A stretch of 28,698 nucleotides of DNA, from NCBI GenBank assembly GCA_947627405.1, contig CANQVY010000003.1:1-28698 (forward strand), written 5' to 3'. The notes below the pieces were generated by a model. That model was not told where the DNA came from, did no database searches, and worked only from the letters and a program-made list of their open reading frames with translations. The stretch comes from an uncultured Bacilli bacterium. GTDB lineage: Bacteria > Bacillota_I > Bacilli_A > RF39 > UBA660. Shown piece by piece: positions 1-9,188 of the stretch (position 1 is the stretch's first letter; each line of letters starts with the position of its first letter). A program made the position numbers and the translations under genes.

Positions 1-894
1 AGACAACTTGCTCATTTGTTAAAGTATGATACCAATCATCGAAGATATAGGGACGATGAAATTACTTTTGATGAGGATGAAATTATTATAGGAAATAAAA
101 GGATAAAAGTATATGCTGAAAAAGATCCTGCTTCTTTGCCTTGGAAAGAGCTAGATATTGATGTTGTATTTGAATGTACAGGATTGTTTACAGATAAGGA
201 TAAAGCTTCTGCACATATTGCTGCTGGTGCTAAGAAAGTCATTATTTCTGCTCCTGCAAAGGGGGATTTAAAGACAATTGTATATAATGTAAACCATAAT
301 ATTTTAGATGGAAGCGAAAAAGTTATTTCTGCTGCTTCTTGCACTACAAATTGTCTTGCACCTGTATTGGATGTACTTGATAAAAAATTTGGAATTGTGA
401 AAGGTTATATGACCACAGTACATGCATATACGAATGATCAGGTTACTTTAGATGTTGCTCATAAGAAAGATATTAATGAAAGACGTGGCAGAGCCGCTGC
501 GATGAATATTATTCCTTCATCTACGGGGGCTGCGAAAGCGATTGGAAAAGTTTTACCAAACCTAGATGGAAAATTATCGGGAACAGCTATGCGTGTGCCT
601 GTGCCTACGGGATCTGTCATTGATTTAGTTTTGGAACTTTCAAAAAATGTAACTGTGGAAGAAATTAATCAAGAGCTAAAAGACAAGCAAAATGAAACAC
701 TTAAGTTTACTATGGATCCAGTTGTATCAAGCGATATCATTGGTTCCCATTGTGGAGCCCTTGTTGATGGTTTATTAACAACCGTACTTGAAGTAGAAGG
801 AAAGCAACTCGTAAAAGTAGTTGCTTGGTATGATAACGAAATGGGTTATTCTACTCAAATGGTTCGTACGGCTAAATATTTAATGACTTTATAA
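1..894 (+). CDS. gap: Glyceraldehyde-3-phosphate dehydrogenase (5' end cut off by the window)
   Basis: This is the glycolytic enzyme that oxidises glyceraldehyde-3-phosphate to 1,3-bisphosphoglycerate with NAD+ in the cytosol. The reading frame is open from base 1, and the first residues (RQLAHLLKYDTNHRRY) match the conserved stretch around residue 40 of the family, so roughly 40 N-terminal residues with the NAD-binding glycine loop lie outside the window. The catalytic cysteine is in SAASCTTNCLAP (Cys codon at 340-342). The substrate-binding segments VHAYTNDQ, RRGRAAAMNIIPSSTGAAKA and VPVPTGSV follow, and the end WYDNEMGYSTQMV is typical. No key residue is missing in the visible part. An intrinsic terminator begins in its stop codon, so transcription probably ends here. 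Confidence 0.97.
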   Translation, partial: RQLAHLLKYDTNHRRYRDDEITFDEDEIIIGNKRIKVYAEKDPASLPWKELDIDVVFECTGLFTDKDKASAHIAAGAKKVIISAPAKGDLKTIVYNVNHNILDGSEKVISAASCTTNCLAPVLDVLDKKFGIVKGYMTTVHAYTNDQVTLDVAHKKDINERRGRAAAMNIIPSSTGAAKAIGKVLPNLDGKLSGTAMRVPVPTGSVIDLVLELSKNVTVEEINQELKDKQNETLKFTMDPVVSSDIIGSHCGALVDGLLTTVLEVEGKQLVKVVAWYDNEMGYSTQMVRTAKYLMTL

Positions 895-915
895 GATAGC
901 ATTTGCTATCTTTTT
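893..915 (+). terminator. Intrinsic terminator after gap
   Basis: AAGATAGC (893-900) pairs with GCTATCTT (905-912) across a four-base loop and is followed by a T run. The hairpin begins inside the gap stop codon. Confidence 0.85.
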
Positions 916-1136
916 ATTTATGTTATAGTAGTTGAAAATCAAATTCTATTGTAAGATTTTATTTAAAAAAGCCAGTTTTAGAAATGAATGGAAGAAAGTA
1001 AAGCTTATTATTTATAGCATGGCTTTGATATTTATATAGGACAAAAAAAGTTTGCAAACAAGTAGAAAGATACACAAATTATTTAGACATAAGGTCTTTT
1101 TTATTAATTAAAATCATAGTATTACTAGGTGATATT

Positions 1137-1682
1137 ATGGAAAGAAAAAAGATTTGTTTTTTTGGGGCAGCAAGTCCTAAAGTAAAAGAGGAGTATGTTC
1201 AACAAACAGAACAATTAGGACGATTGTTAGGAGAAAAGTTTGATTTAGTTTTTGGAGGTGGAAGTACTGGCTTAATGGGAGCAATTGCTCAAGGATTTAG
1301 GGAAAGTTCTGCCCATATAACAGGAGTTGTTCCAAAATTTATTACGGAATATGAAGAAATTTATTCTGATTGTGATCAATTAATACATGTGGATAGTATG
1401 CATGAAAGAAAAAAGATTATGGAAGAGCAAGCTGATTTATTTGTTGTAGGTCCTGGTGGAGTAGGTACGCTTGATGAATTGTTTGAAGTTTTAACGGACA
1501 AAAGCCTAAATCGATATACGAAAAACGTTATATTATTCAACGTGGATTCCTTTTTTGATGAAATCATTCGATTTATAAATAAAAATTTAAATTCTGAAAT
1601 TATCAATCGTGAACGATTTAATGGGTTTTATATTTGCAATAGCATTCAGGAAATAAGAAACATTCTTTGCTTTATTGAATAA
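1137..1682 (+). CDS. LOG family protein (putative nucleoside 5'-monophosphate phosphoribohydrolase)
   Basis: This is a 181-residue Rossmann-like protein of the LOG/'lysine decarboxylase-like' family. Characterised members cleave N6-modified AMP (cytokinin ribotides) or other nucleoside monophosphates into a free base and ribose-5-phosphate. The diagnostic motifs are present: GGGSTGLMG at residues 40-48, MHERK at 88-92 and PGGVGTLDE at 106-114, which bind phosphate and carry the catalytic Arg and Glu. Length is normal for the family. The ATG at 1137 is preceded by AGGTGATATT, a reasonable ribosome site. The 242 bases between gap and this gene hold only the gap terminator and AT-rich sequence with no convincing gene. 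In bacteria without cytokinin signalling the real substrate is uncertain, possibly a damaged or modified nucleotide. Confidence 0.9.
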   Translation: MERKKICFFGAASPKVKEEYVQQTEQLGRLLGEKFDLVFGGGSTGLMGAIAQGFRESSAHITGVVPKFITEYEEIYSDCDQLIHVDSMHERKKIMEEQADLFVVGPGGVGTLDELFEVLTDKSLNRYTKNVILFNVDSFFDEIIRFINKNLNSEIINRERFNGFYICNSIQEIRNILCFIE

Positions 1683-1694
1683 ATCAAAAAAAGA

Positions 1695-1703
1695 TGATAT
1701 TAT
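1695..1703 (+). promoter_or_regulatory. Extended -10 promoter candidate for the 1725 gene
   Basis: TG-A-TATTAT sits 13 bases after the LOG stop codon and about 21 bases before the next start. I see no clear -35. Confidence 0.45.
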
Positions 1704-1724
1704 ACCTAATATGGAGGTGAAAAT

Positions 1725-2558
1725 ATGGAAAATTTCAAAATGGAAAAGTTTATTCAACAAGCTTTAATAACAGACGGAAAAGTAATCATACATGAAGCAA
1801 ATGGTGTTTATTTCGCAGTTCGAGATGGTAATTCTGATATTGCAAGAGATTATGTTGTTGTAAATGAAGACAAACTAATTTTATCTCGTGGAAAAACTAA
1901 AATTCTATCACTTGCTCCACAAAATCCATTTATTGATAAAAATAATTTGTTTATTTATGAACCAGAATGTCATTTACTTCATTTTCGAGTAAAAAACGGA
2001 AGTATAAGAAAGGTCAATACATTGTTTTGTAATCCTTACTTAAAACAAATTAGTAATTTAGATATTTTGTATAAAGGATATGTACTTGTAAATGAAAACC
2101 AAATTTATAATTATAAAACAGGGACTTTTAGGGAGGAAGAGTTTGATTGGATTGCAGGAGGATCAAGTAATACATCTTGGCAAGGGTTTGAAGTTTTGAT
2201 TGGATCAGATCAAATTGCTAAACTTATTGCTGAATATGCAGAAAAAAATAAAATTCCTATTGGAGTCAAAAGAATTAAGCCTACCGATTATGATTTTGAA
2301 GGAATGTATAAAGAATATTTAACCTTTGTGCAATTAGATCGATATGGTCGTGTAAACAGTGATATTATATATGTTGACGAAGATGAAATCAAGGTTTATC
2401 CTTTAGAAAATCTTAGTTACAATGAAGGAATTAATTATTTGCAACATGATTTAGATGGTAAAATTGCAATGAGTAAAAGAAATACAACTCACTTTGAATA
2501 TAATCTAAAACAGGCATTTGAAACGGCTAAAGTATTAGGAAAAAAGAGAAAATCTTAA
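1725..2558 (+). CDS. Unrecognised protein, first of two tandem paralogues
   Basis: This 277-residue protein matches no family I recognise. It has no signal peptide or membrane segment and looks cytosolic, rich in short beta-like stretches (VYFAVRDG, YVLVNENQIYNY, SDIIYVDEDEIKVY). The next gene is clearly related. IYNYKTGTF aligns with LYNYFEGCF, LTFVQLDRYGRV with ITFVLIDHNGYI, and NYLQHDLDGKI with YNLVQDLDAKT, in the same order and spacing. Both end in a Lys-rich tail. The ATG at 1725 has a strong GGAGG at 1713-1717. The repeated beta-plus-turn pattern could reflect a beta-propeller-like or repeat fold, but this is a guess. A strong terminator follows, so the pair is transcribed as separate units. 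Confidence 0.85.
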   Translation: MENFKMEKFIQQALITDGKVIIHEANGVYFAVRDGNSDIARDYVVVNEDKLILSRGKTKILSLAPQNPFIDKNNLFIYEPECHLLHFRVKNGSIRKVNTLFCNPYLKQISNLDILYKGYVLVNENQIYNYKTGTFREEEFDWIAGGSSNTSWQGFEVLIGSDQIAKLIAEYAEKNKIPIGVKRIKPTDYDFEGMYKEYLTFVQLDRYGRVNSDIIYVDEDEIKVYPLENLSYNEGINYLQHDLDGKIAMSKRNTTHFEYNLKQAFETAKVLGKKRKS

Positions 2559-2563
2559 AAATT

Positions 2564-2597
2564 AACAATATTTTAATTATTAAAATATTGTTTTTTA
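2564..2597 (+). terminator. Intrinsic terminator between the tandem paralogues
   Basis: A perfect 13-bp stem (2564-2576 with 2580-2592) with loop TTA is followed by a T run to 2596. Confidence 0.88.
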
Positions 2598-2616
2598 TTG
2601 CATAAATATAAAAAGA

Positions 2617-2625
2617 TGATATAAT
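2617..2625 (+). promoter_or_regulatory. Extended -10 promoter for the 2649 gene
   Basis: TG-A-TATAAT. A weak TTGCAT lies at 2598-2603 with a 16-base spacer. The predicted RNA start is near 2632, giving a leader of about 17 nt. Confidence 0.6.
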
Positions 2626-2648
2626 ATCTGATATGAATGGAGGATATT

Positions 2649-3593
2649 ATGGAATCAAATCAAAGAATTGAGAGTTTTAATTGCAACAATTTATGGAAGC
2701 GTAATGTAAAACAACAACGAATTGCTAGGTTTGTTCAAGACTTATATTACCCAAAAAAAGGATATACTTATTATAAAAACGGTTCACTTGAGGTCATGGG
2801 AACTCAAGGAATATATTATGTATTTAAACAAGATGGTATTTTATCTGATTGTGATAGGAAGGCTTATTTATTAAATGATAAGTTACAAGTACTTAAAAAA
2901 TTTGATAGAGCTAATACTTTATATACCCCTTTTTTAGATGAAAGGAATTTATTAATTGCTTCTAAAGAAAATAATATTGCTAAACAACAAATTGTCTATT
3001 CTTTTGAACATTATAAAATTCAAAATGGTTGTTTGGATTTAATTCAACAATTTACTAGTGATCGTTGCTCTATTAAAAAACATATGGATTTGGATGAAAA
3101 TCTTATTGAAATTAATGGACATTTATATAATTATTTTGAAGGATGTTTTATAGGTAAGAAATATGACTTTGTTTTTTCTAAAAATACAAAATTAGATAAT
3201 TTAAGAAAGATATGTCCAATAGAGTTGGCTGAGGCTCTTATTGAAGAGGTTATGGATCAGAATTTAATTGTTGGTTTGGATCAAGTGAAGGCTTCAATAC
3301 CTTTATATACTATTGATAAAACAAAAGAAGAAGAGTTTTTGGAGGATATAACTTTTGTATTGATAGACCATAATGGTTATATTACAAATAATACGGTATT
3401 TGTATATAATGGAGGATCTGAATTAAAAAAATTTAATTTAAGTGAATTTGATTATGATTATGAAAATATAATATACAATCTTGTTCAAGATTTAGATGCG
3501 AAGACAATAGAAAAAAATCAACAAACTAGAGAAAATAGTAAATTATATAATCAAACCAAAAAACTTTTAAAGGAACAGAATAAAAAGAATTAG
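2649..3593 (+). CDS. Unrecognised protein, second of two tandem paralogues
   Basis: This is a 314-residue protein of unknown function, paralogous to the preceding gene (aligned blocks LYNYFEGCF, DITFVLIDHNGYI and LVQDLDAKT). I chose ATG 2649 over the in-frame ATG at 2637 because GGAGG at 2639-2643 lies five bases before 2649 and would be inside the coding region of the longer form. Relative to its sister it has extra N-terminal sequence of about 35 residues containing Lys/Arg/Gln-rich and Tyr-rich segments (WKRNVKQQRIARF, YYPKKGYTYY). No signal peptide or transmembrane helix is seen. The C-terminus is basic and helical. Its separate promoter and terminator suggest independent expression despite common ancestry. 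Confidence 0.83.
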   Translation: MESNQRIESFNCNNLWKRNVKQQRIARFVQDLYYPKKGYTYYKNGSLEVMGTQGIYYVFKQDGILSDCDRKAYLLNDKLQVLKKFDRANTLYTPFLDERNLLIASKENNIAKQQIVYSFEHYKIQNGCLDLIQQFTSDRCSIKKHMDLDENLIEINGHLYNYFEGCFIGKKYDFVFSKNTKLDNLRKICPIELAEALIEEVMDQNLIVGLDQVKASIPLYTIDKTKEEEFLEDITFVLIDHNGYITNNTVFVYNGGSELKKFNLSEFDYDYENIIYNLVQDLDAKTIEKNQQTRENSKLYNQTKKLLKEQNKKN

Positions 3594-3620
3594 TCTATAG
3601 GAGTGCTATAGACTTTTGTT
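3591..3620 (+). terminator. Intrinsic terminator after the second paralogue
   Basis: AGTCTATAG (3592-3600) pairs with CTATAGACT (3606-3614) across GAGTG, followed by TTTTGTTTT. The stem overlaps the TAG stop codon. Confidence 0.85.
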
Positions 3621-3621
3621 T

Positions 3622-3632
3622 TGTGTTATAAT
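3622..3632 (+). promoter_or_regulatory. TRTG-extended -10 promoter of addBA
   Basis: TGTG-T-TATAAT begins within the T tract of the upstream terminator, so the usual -35 place is occupied by the terminator stem. The predicted RNA start near 3639 leaves only about 10 nt before the addB ATG. Confidence 0.6.
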
Positions 3633-3648
3633 GAATATGGTGAATTAG

Positions 3649-6024
3649 ATGCATTTTTTAGAAGAATATGAAGAACTTTTTATTTTATGTAGTAGTGAAG
3701 ATAAAAATAAGATTGTTGATTATATAAGTAGATCAAAAAAAATTTATAATGTTCACTTTTTTACTATGGATTCCATTAAGAAAAAATTGTTTTTTGATTA
3801 TTCTAAAGAATGTATTTATGAGGTAGCTTGTTATTTAAAAGTAAAACCTTCGATTGCAAAAGTATATATTGAGAATTTGTATTATATAGAAGATAAAAAG
3901 TATGGAAATAAAAAATTGGATAGCTTGGTTTCTTTAAAAAAATATTTAAATGACTTAGGATTACTTATTTATGATGAATATTTTTCTTCATATATCAAAA
4001 ATAAGAATTTTATAATCTATAATTTTTCATTTTTATCTAAATTTGAATCTAAAATTATTGATCAAATCAAGAAATATTCTCATGTATCTTTTTTTGAAGA
4101 ACAAAACAAGACATATAAACCGGTGGTTTATCATGCTTCCACCTTAGAAGAAGAAGTTGAATTTGTTTGTAACAAAATTAGTGATTTGCTTTCTACAGGA
4201 GTTGATATTCATAAAATTAAAATTGTTAATATAAATAAAGATTATGAGGCTTCTTTAAAGAGAACATTTGAATTTTATCATATTCCGTTGAATATGCCTC
4301 ATTCTACTTTTTTATTAGGAACTTCTATTGGACAAGAGTTTTTAAAAAATTATAGTAGTAATATCTCTGATACAATTTCTTCTTTAAAGGAAAAATATAA
4401 TAGTGATCTTATGAATCAAATTATTTCTATATGTAATGATTATAACTTTGTTACAGATTATGGTTTGGTTAAAGAATTTATTATATATGATATGAAAAAT
4501 TGTATTCTCTCTAAACCTTCTTTTAAAGATGCTATAGAGATTGTATCTCTTTCTAGTGTTTCAGAAGATGATTATGTATTTTTGATGAATTTCAATTTAA
4601 ATGAAATTCCAAAATTTAAAAGAGATGAAGATTTTATTACAGATTCCATTAAGCCACTTGTCCAATTGGATCTTATTTATGAAGAAAATAAAAGAATTGC
4701 AGCGAAAGTAAAAAAACAGATTTTAAGTATTCCAAATTTAATAATTTCCTATAAAGATAAATCAATGACAAGTAGTTTTTTTCCTTCAAATCTAATTCAT
4801 GAATTATCTTTAGAGGTAAAGGAAGCTACCTATGAATATAAATATTCTTTATTAGCTACAAAAATAAGTCTTACAAAAAAACTAGATCAATTTATAAAAT
4901 TTGGGCATAAAGATAATAAACTTTCTTTATTATATAATCATATTTCTATACCTTATCAGACTTATGATAATCGTTTTAGTGGAATTAAAAAAGAAGATTT
5001 TTATGATTTTATCAATTATGATTTGAAACTTTCTTATTCTACATTAGATAATTATAATCGTTGTGCATTTAAATATTATTTAACCCATGTATTAAAATTA
5101 GATATTTATGAAGAAACTTTTGTGACTTTTATTGGATCCTTGTTTCATTATTTATTAGAAAAGGGTTTAGTAAATGAAATAAATATTGCCAAAGAAATTG
5201 AAAAATTTATTCATCAAAAAGAAAAAAAATTATCAATAAAAGAAAAGTTTTTATTAAAAAAACTGGAGAAAGAAATTTCATTTATTATTTCAGTGATAAA
5301 AGAACAAATGCAGCATAATCATTTAAAAAACTTTTTGTTTGAAAATAAAATAGAAGTTAAAAAAGAGAGAGAAATATCGGTTGTTTTTAAAGGATTTATA
5401 GATAAAATTTGTTTTCAAAAAGTAGGAAATAAGACCATTGTTGCTATTGTTGATTATAAGACGGGAAATGCATCCATTGATTTACGTAATAGCATATATG
5501 GAATTGGAATGCAATTACCTATATATTTATATTTATCTAAGAATTACGACAAAATTGAAAATGTTGTTTTTGCGGGTTTTTATTTACAAAAGATACTTGG
5601 TGAGGAAAATTTAATTGATGATCAAAAAACGGTTGAAGAGATAAAAAAAGAGCAATTAAAATTAAATGGTTTTAGTAATTGTGATCCTACTATTTTGGAA
5701 TGGTTTGATGATACTTATATAGATTCCAAAGTAATCCAAGGAATGAGTGTTTCTCACAACGGAAATTTTAAAACAAAGAAGGTACTTAACAATGAACAAA
5801 TTGATCAATTGATTGATTTAACAGAGAATGTAGTGAATCAGATGATTGATCATATATTGGATGCTGATTTTGCAATCAACCCAAAGCAAATTGGGGATAC
5901 ACCAAAGGATAGAATTGGATGTGCTTATTGTAAGTTTAAGGATATTTGTTTTGTGAATAATAGAGACTTTGTAAAATTAAAGAAGCAAGAAGATTATAGT
6001 TTTTTAGAAAGAAAACAAGAGTAG
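3649..6024 (+). CDS. addB: AddB-type Fe-S nuclease subunit of the AddAB helicase-nuclease (short form)
   Basis: AddB partners AddA in resecting double-strand DNA ends for RecA-dependent repair. This 791-residue protein carries the diagnostic C-terminal PD-(D/E)XK nuclease (FKGFIDKI with Asp585, then VDYKTG with Asp602 and Lys604). It also has the four cysteines of the AddB iron-sulfur staple: Cys472 in NRCAFKYY, then Cys758, Cys761 and Cys767 in CAYCKFKDIC. The remaining N-terminal two thirds should be the inactive helicase-like region. It is much shorter than the roughly 1160 residues usual in Bacillus, and no Walker A motif is visible near the N-terminus. The start has GGTGA five bases upstream. 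It is followed 44 bases later by addA on the same strand. Confidence 0.88.
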   Translation: MHFLEEYEELFILCSSEDKNKIVDYISRSKKIYNVHFFTMDSIKKKLFFDYSKECIYEVACYLKVKPSIAKVYIENLYYIEDKKYGNKKLDSLVSLKKYLNDLGLLIYDEYFSSYIKNKNFIIYNFSFLSKFESKIIDQIKKYSHVSFFEEQNKTYKPVVYHASTLEEEVEFVCNKISDLLSTGVDIHKIKIVNINKDYEASLKRTFEFYHIPLNMPHSTFLLGTSIGQEFLKNYSSNISDTISSLKEKYNSDLMNQIISICNDYNFVTDYGLVKEFIIYDMKNCILSKPSFKDAIEIVSLSSVSEDDYVFLMNFNLNEIPKFKRDEDFITDSIKPLVQLDLIYEENKRIAAKVKKQILSIPNLIISYKDKSMTSSFFPSNLIHELSLEVKEATYEYKYSLLATKISLTKKLDQFIKFGHKDNKLSLLYNHISIPYQTYDNRFSGIKKEDFYDFINYDLKLSYSTLDNYNRCAFKYYLTHVLKLDIYEETFVTFIGSLFHYLLEKGLVNEINIAKEIEKFIHQKEKKLSIKEKFLLKKLEKEISFIISVIKEQMQHNHLKNFLFENKIEVKKEREISVVFKGFIDKICFQKVGNKTIVAIVDYKTGNASIDLRNSIYGIGMQLPIYLYLSKNYDKIENVVFAGFYLQKILGEENLIDDQKTVEEIKKEQLKLNGFSNCDPTILEWFDDTYIDSKVIQGMSVSHNGNFKTKKVLNNEQIDQLIDLTENVVNQMIDHILDADFAINPKQIGDTPKDRIGCAYCKFKDICFVNNRDFVKLKKQEDYSFLERKQE

Positions 6025-6068
6025 ATTTTTAATTTAATTTTTAATATTGAAAGAATTGAGGTGAAAGG

Positions 6069-9000
6069 ATGCCTACATTTACAATTGATCAACAAAGGGC
6101 AATTGATTTAGAAGGAAGGAATATTATTGTGTCTGCTGGGGCAGGTTCCGGAAAAACGGCTGTACTTTCTGAGAGAGTTATTCGGAAATTAAAATCAGGC
6201 GTTTCTATAGATCAATTACTCATATTAACTTTTACCAATGAAGCCGCTAATGAAATGAAAGAAAGAATTCGTAAGAAAATAGAAAAGGATTCTACTTTAT
6301 CAGATCAGCTTGATCGCATTGACTCTGCCTATATCACAACGTTTGATTCATTTTCTTTATCCATGGTAAAAAAGTATCATTATCTTTTAAATGTTAGTAA
6401 GGAAATTTCTATTCTTGATTCATCAATTGTTAATATTAAAAAACGAGAATTTATTGATGAATTATTTGATCAATTTTATGAACAGCAAGATGAAAAGTTT
6501 TTAAAACTTATTAACGATTTCTGTGTAAAAGATGATGAAAATATTAGGAATGTTGTTTATAACTTAAATAATGAGTTTGATAAATGTATCAATAAAGAAA
6601 AATTTTTAACAGAATATGTGGATAAGTATTTTTCTTCTGCTTATTTCGATATGGTAATCTCTGCCTATCAACAAGAAATTCGAAAAATTATTCTTACCAT
6701 AAATGCATATTTGGGACAATTATCAAGTTGTATAGAGAATGATAAAGATGAAGAAAAATATCAAGAAATAGAAAGTATTTTTACACCATTCATGGAAACC
6801 TATGAATACCAAGAAATTAAAAACTTATGCAATAAGAATTTTAAACTACTTGGAAAATTATCAGATTCATTTAAAGAAACTGCTAAGTTCATTAAGGAAT
6901 ATTATAAAGAATTAAAAGAATTTGTAAAAGCGGATTCTATAGAAGAAATAAAAGAAAATATTTTATTAACCAAAGATTATGTTGAAATTATTCTATGTTT
7001 AATAAAAAAATTGAATGATCGCTTATTGCAATATAAAAAAGAAAATGATAGCTATGAATTTTATGATATAGCCCTTATGGCCATTCAACTTTTGGAAAAG
7101 CATCCGGAAGTATGTGAAGAGATTAAACAATATTATAATGAAATTTTATTGGATGAGTATCAGGACACTTCAGATTTACAGGAAAAATTTATGTCTTTAA
7201 TTGAAAATAATAATTTATATATGGTGGGAGATATTAAGCAATCTATTTATCGCTTTAGAAATGCCAATCCATTAATATTTAAAAATAAATATGATACTTA
7301 TAGTCATTTAGAAAAAGGTATTAAAATTGATTTAGTTAAAAATTTTCGATCTCGTGAAGAAGTATTAGATGATATTAATCGAATTTTTAATCTGATTATG
7401 GATGAGTCTATTGGAGGGGTAGACTATAAGAAAGAGCATCAAATGCAATATGGATTGACCTTATATCAGCAAGAAAATGTAAATCATGATCATCATTTGG
7501 AAATTTATAATTATCAAACCAGTGATCAAACATATACCAAAGAAGAAATGGAAGCTTTTATTATTGGTAGTGATATTAAGAAGAAACTAAAAGAGGGGTA
7601 TTTGGTTTTTGATAAAGAAACTTCTAAAGTTAGAAAGGCAATTTATAGTGATTTTTGTATTATTATGGATCGGGGTACTGCCTTTACTACCTATAAAAAA
7701 ATATTTGAATATTTAGAGATCCCTTTAGTTTTATATATGGATCAAAAATTAACTGATGAAAAAGATATTTTAGTCATCAAAAACCTTGTAAATATCATTA
7801 TAAAAATACAAAAACAAGAAATTGATCAAGAATTTAAATATTATTTTACTTCTATTGCTCGAAGTTATTTATCGGATTTATCTGATCAAGAAATATTTAC
7901 AATTTTTAAAAACAATACGTTTAGAGAATCTGAAATTTATTTAAAGTGTTTTGAAATTAGTAAAAAACTTGATGAGATTGGTAATGTTGATTTATTGGAA
8001 CAAATTATTGATCGCTTTGAGATTTATGAAAGAACAATTAGAGTTGGAAATTTAGAGGATCATTTTGTAAGATTGGATTCTTTAAAATCAATTGCTTCGG
8101 CTTTAGAAACTTTAGGATATTCCCCTATAGAATTTTGTGATTATTTAAATAAAATGGAAAAAAGCGATAATGATATAAAATATTCTCTTAATCATAAAAT
8201 GGGAAATCAAGTGAAAATTATGAATATACATAAATCGAAAGGACTTGAGTTTCCTATATGTTATTTCTCAGGCTTTCATAAAAAGTTTAATTTTAAAGAT
8301 GTTCAAGATCGATTCTTATATGACAATACTTATGGGATTATTATGCCATATTACAAAAATGGGCTTAGAAAAACAGTTTTACATACGCTTGCTCAGAAAA
8401 AATATTATAGAGATGAGATTAGTGAAAAGATTAGACTTTTTTACGTTGCTCTTACACGAGCAAGAGAAAAAATGATTGTTGTTACTTCTCTTAAAGAAAC
8501 TGATAAAAAACCAGTTACAAATGCTGTCAAAGAAAAATATAGGTCATTTTTAGATATTCTTCAGTCTATTCAAGATACTTTAGATCCATATATTAAAAAT
8601 GTTGTTTTAGAGGACATCCCTTTAACCAAAAAATACGATTTAGCTAAAGAGATTGATTTGACTTCCTTATCTGAAAAACAAAGTGATGCTTTACAATTAA
8701 AAGAGTTGGATTTATCTAAAGAAATTCTATCTACATCTTCTGTTTCTAAAACCATTCATGAGATTTTATCTGCTTTTGATTCTAAAAAATTAGAATTTGG
8801 TACAAAGTTACATTATTTGTTTGAAATCGCAGATTTTAAAAATTTAGACTTCAAGAGCAAGGATGAAAATTGGCAATATATTCAAAGATTTGTTGCGCAT
8901 TTAGGGGATTTAACATGTGCACAAATTTATAAAGAATATCCATTTAAATATAGTGTTGATCATACGATTTATTCTGGTATTATTGATTTAATAATTGTAT

Positions 9001-9176
9001 ATGAGGATCATATTAAAATTATCGATTATAAGTTAAAAAATATTGAAGATGAAAATTATATAAAACAATTAAATGTATATAGGGATTTTATTCATACAAA
9101 GACAGACAAAAGAATAGAGATTTATTTATATTCTATTCTAGAAGATCGATTTTATAAAATAGAAAAAAAGCTGTAA
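6069..9176 (+). CDS. addA: AddA helicase-nuclease subunit
   Basis: This UvrD/Rep-type 3'-5' DNA helicase has a C-terminal nuclease and is the motor of AddAB in double-strand-break repair. All SF1 motifs are visible: Walker A AGAGSGKT (residues 23-30), TFTNEAANEMKERI, Walker B DEYQDT (from Asp362), GDIKQSIYRFRNA, KNFRSREEV, MNIHKSKGLEFP and YVALTRAREKM (about 792-802). The nuclease core GIIDLII...IDYKLK sits near residues 970-990. At 1035 residues it is shorter than the roughly 1230 usual in Bacillus. GAGGTGAAAGG precedes the ATG. It forms an operon with addB, and its stop codon lies in the loop of a bidirectional terminator shared with the converging downstream gene. Confidence 0.96.
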   Translation: MPTFTIDQQRAIDLEGRNIIVSAGAGSGKTAVLSERVIRKLKSGVSIDQLLILTFTNEAANEMKERIRKKIEKDSTLSDQLDRIDSAYITTFDSFSLSMVKKYHYLLNVSKEISILDSSIVNIKKREFIDELFDQFYEQQDEKFLKLINDFCVKDDENIRNVVYNLNNEFDKCINKEKFLTEYVDKYFSSAYFDMVISAYQQEIRKIILTINAYLGQLSSCIENDKDEEKYQEIESIFTPFMETYEYQEIKNLCNKNFKLLGKLSDSFKETAKFIKEYYKELKEFVKADSIEEIKENILLTKDYVEIILCLIKKLNDRLLQYKKENDSYEFYDIALMAIQLLEKHPEVCEEIKQYYNEILLDEYQDTSDLQEKFMSLIENNNLYMVGDIKQSIYRFRNANPLIFKNKYDTYSHLEKGIKIDLVKNFRSREEVLDDINRIFNLIMDESIGGVDYKKEHQMQYGLTLYQQENVNHDHHLEIYNYQTSDQTYTKEEMEAFIIGSDIKKKLKEGYLVFDKETSKVRKAIYSDFCIIMDRGTAFTTYKKIFEYLEIPLVLYMDQKLTDEKDILVIKNLVNIIIKIQKQEIDQEFKYYFTSIARSYLSDLSDQEIFTIFKNNTFRESEIYLKCFEISKKLDEIGNVDLLEQIIDRFEIYERTIRVGNLEDHFVRLDSLKSIASALETLGYSPIEFCDYLNKMEKSDNDIKYSLNHKMGNQVKIMNIHKSKGLEFPICYFSGFHKKFNFKDVQDRFLYDNTYGIIMPYYKNGLRKTVLHTLAQKKYYRDEISEKIRLFYVALTRAREKMIVVTSLKETDKKPVTNAVKEKYRSFLDILQSIQDTLDPYIKNVVLEDIPLTKKYDLAKEIDLTSLSEKQSDALQLKELDLSKEILSTSSVSKTIHEILSAFDSKKLEFGTKLHYLFEIADFKNLDFKSKDENWQYIQRFVAHLGDLTCAQIYKEYPFKYSVDHTIYSGIIDLIIVYEDHIKIIDYKLKNIEDENYIKQLNVYRDFIHTKTDKRIEIYLYSILEDRFYKIEKKL

Positions 9177-9188
9177 GCAGCTTTTTTA
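9163..9188. terminator. Bidirectional terminator between addA and the minus-strand gene
   Basis: AAAAAAGCTG (9164-9173) pairs with CAGCTTTTTT (9178-9187). The addA stop is 9174-9176 in the loop, and the converging gene's stop (9186-9188) overlaps the right arm. A T run follows the hairpin on both strands. Confidence 0.88.

Noticed and set aside
36..344. Antisense open frames such as this one opposite gap, and others inside zip, nrdD and truA
   Set aside because: They are frame shadows of clear genes, with no ribosome sites and no family features.
2637..2648. Upstream ATG at 2637 for the second paralogue
   Set aside because: The GGAGG ribosome site (2639-2643) would lie inside this longer form. 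It is correctly placed for ATG 2649.
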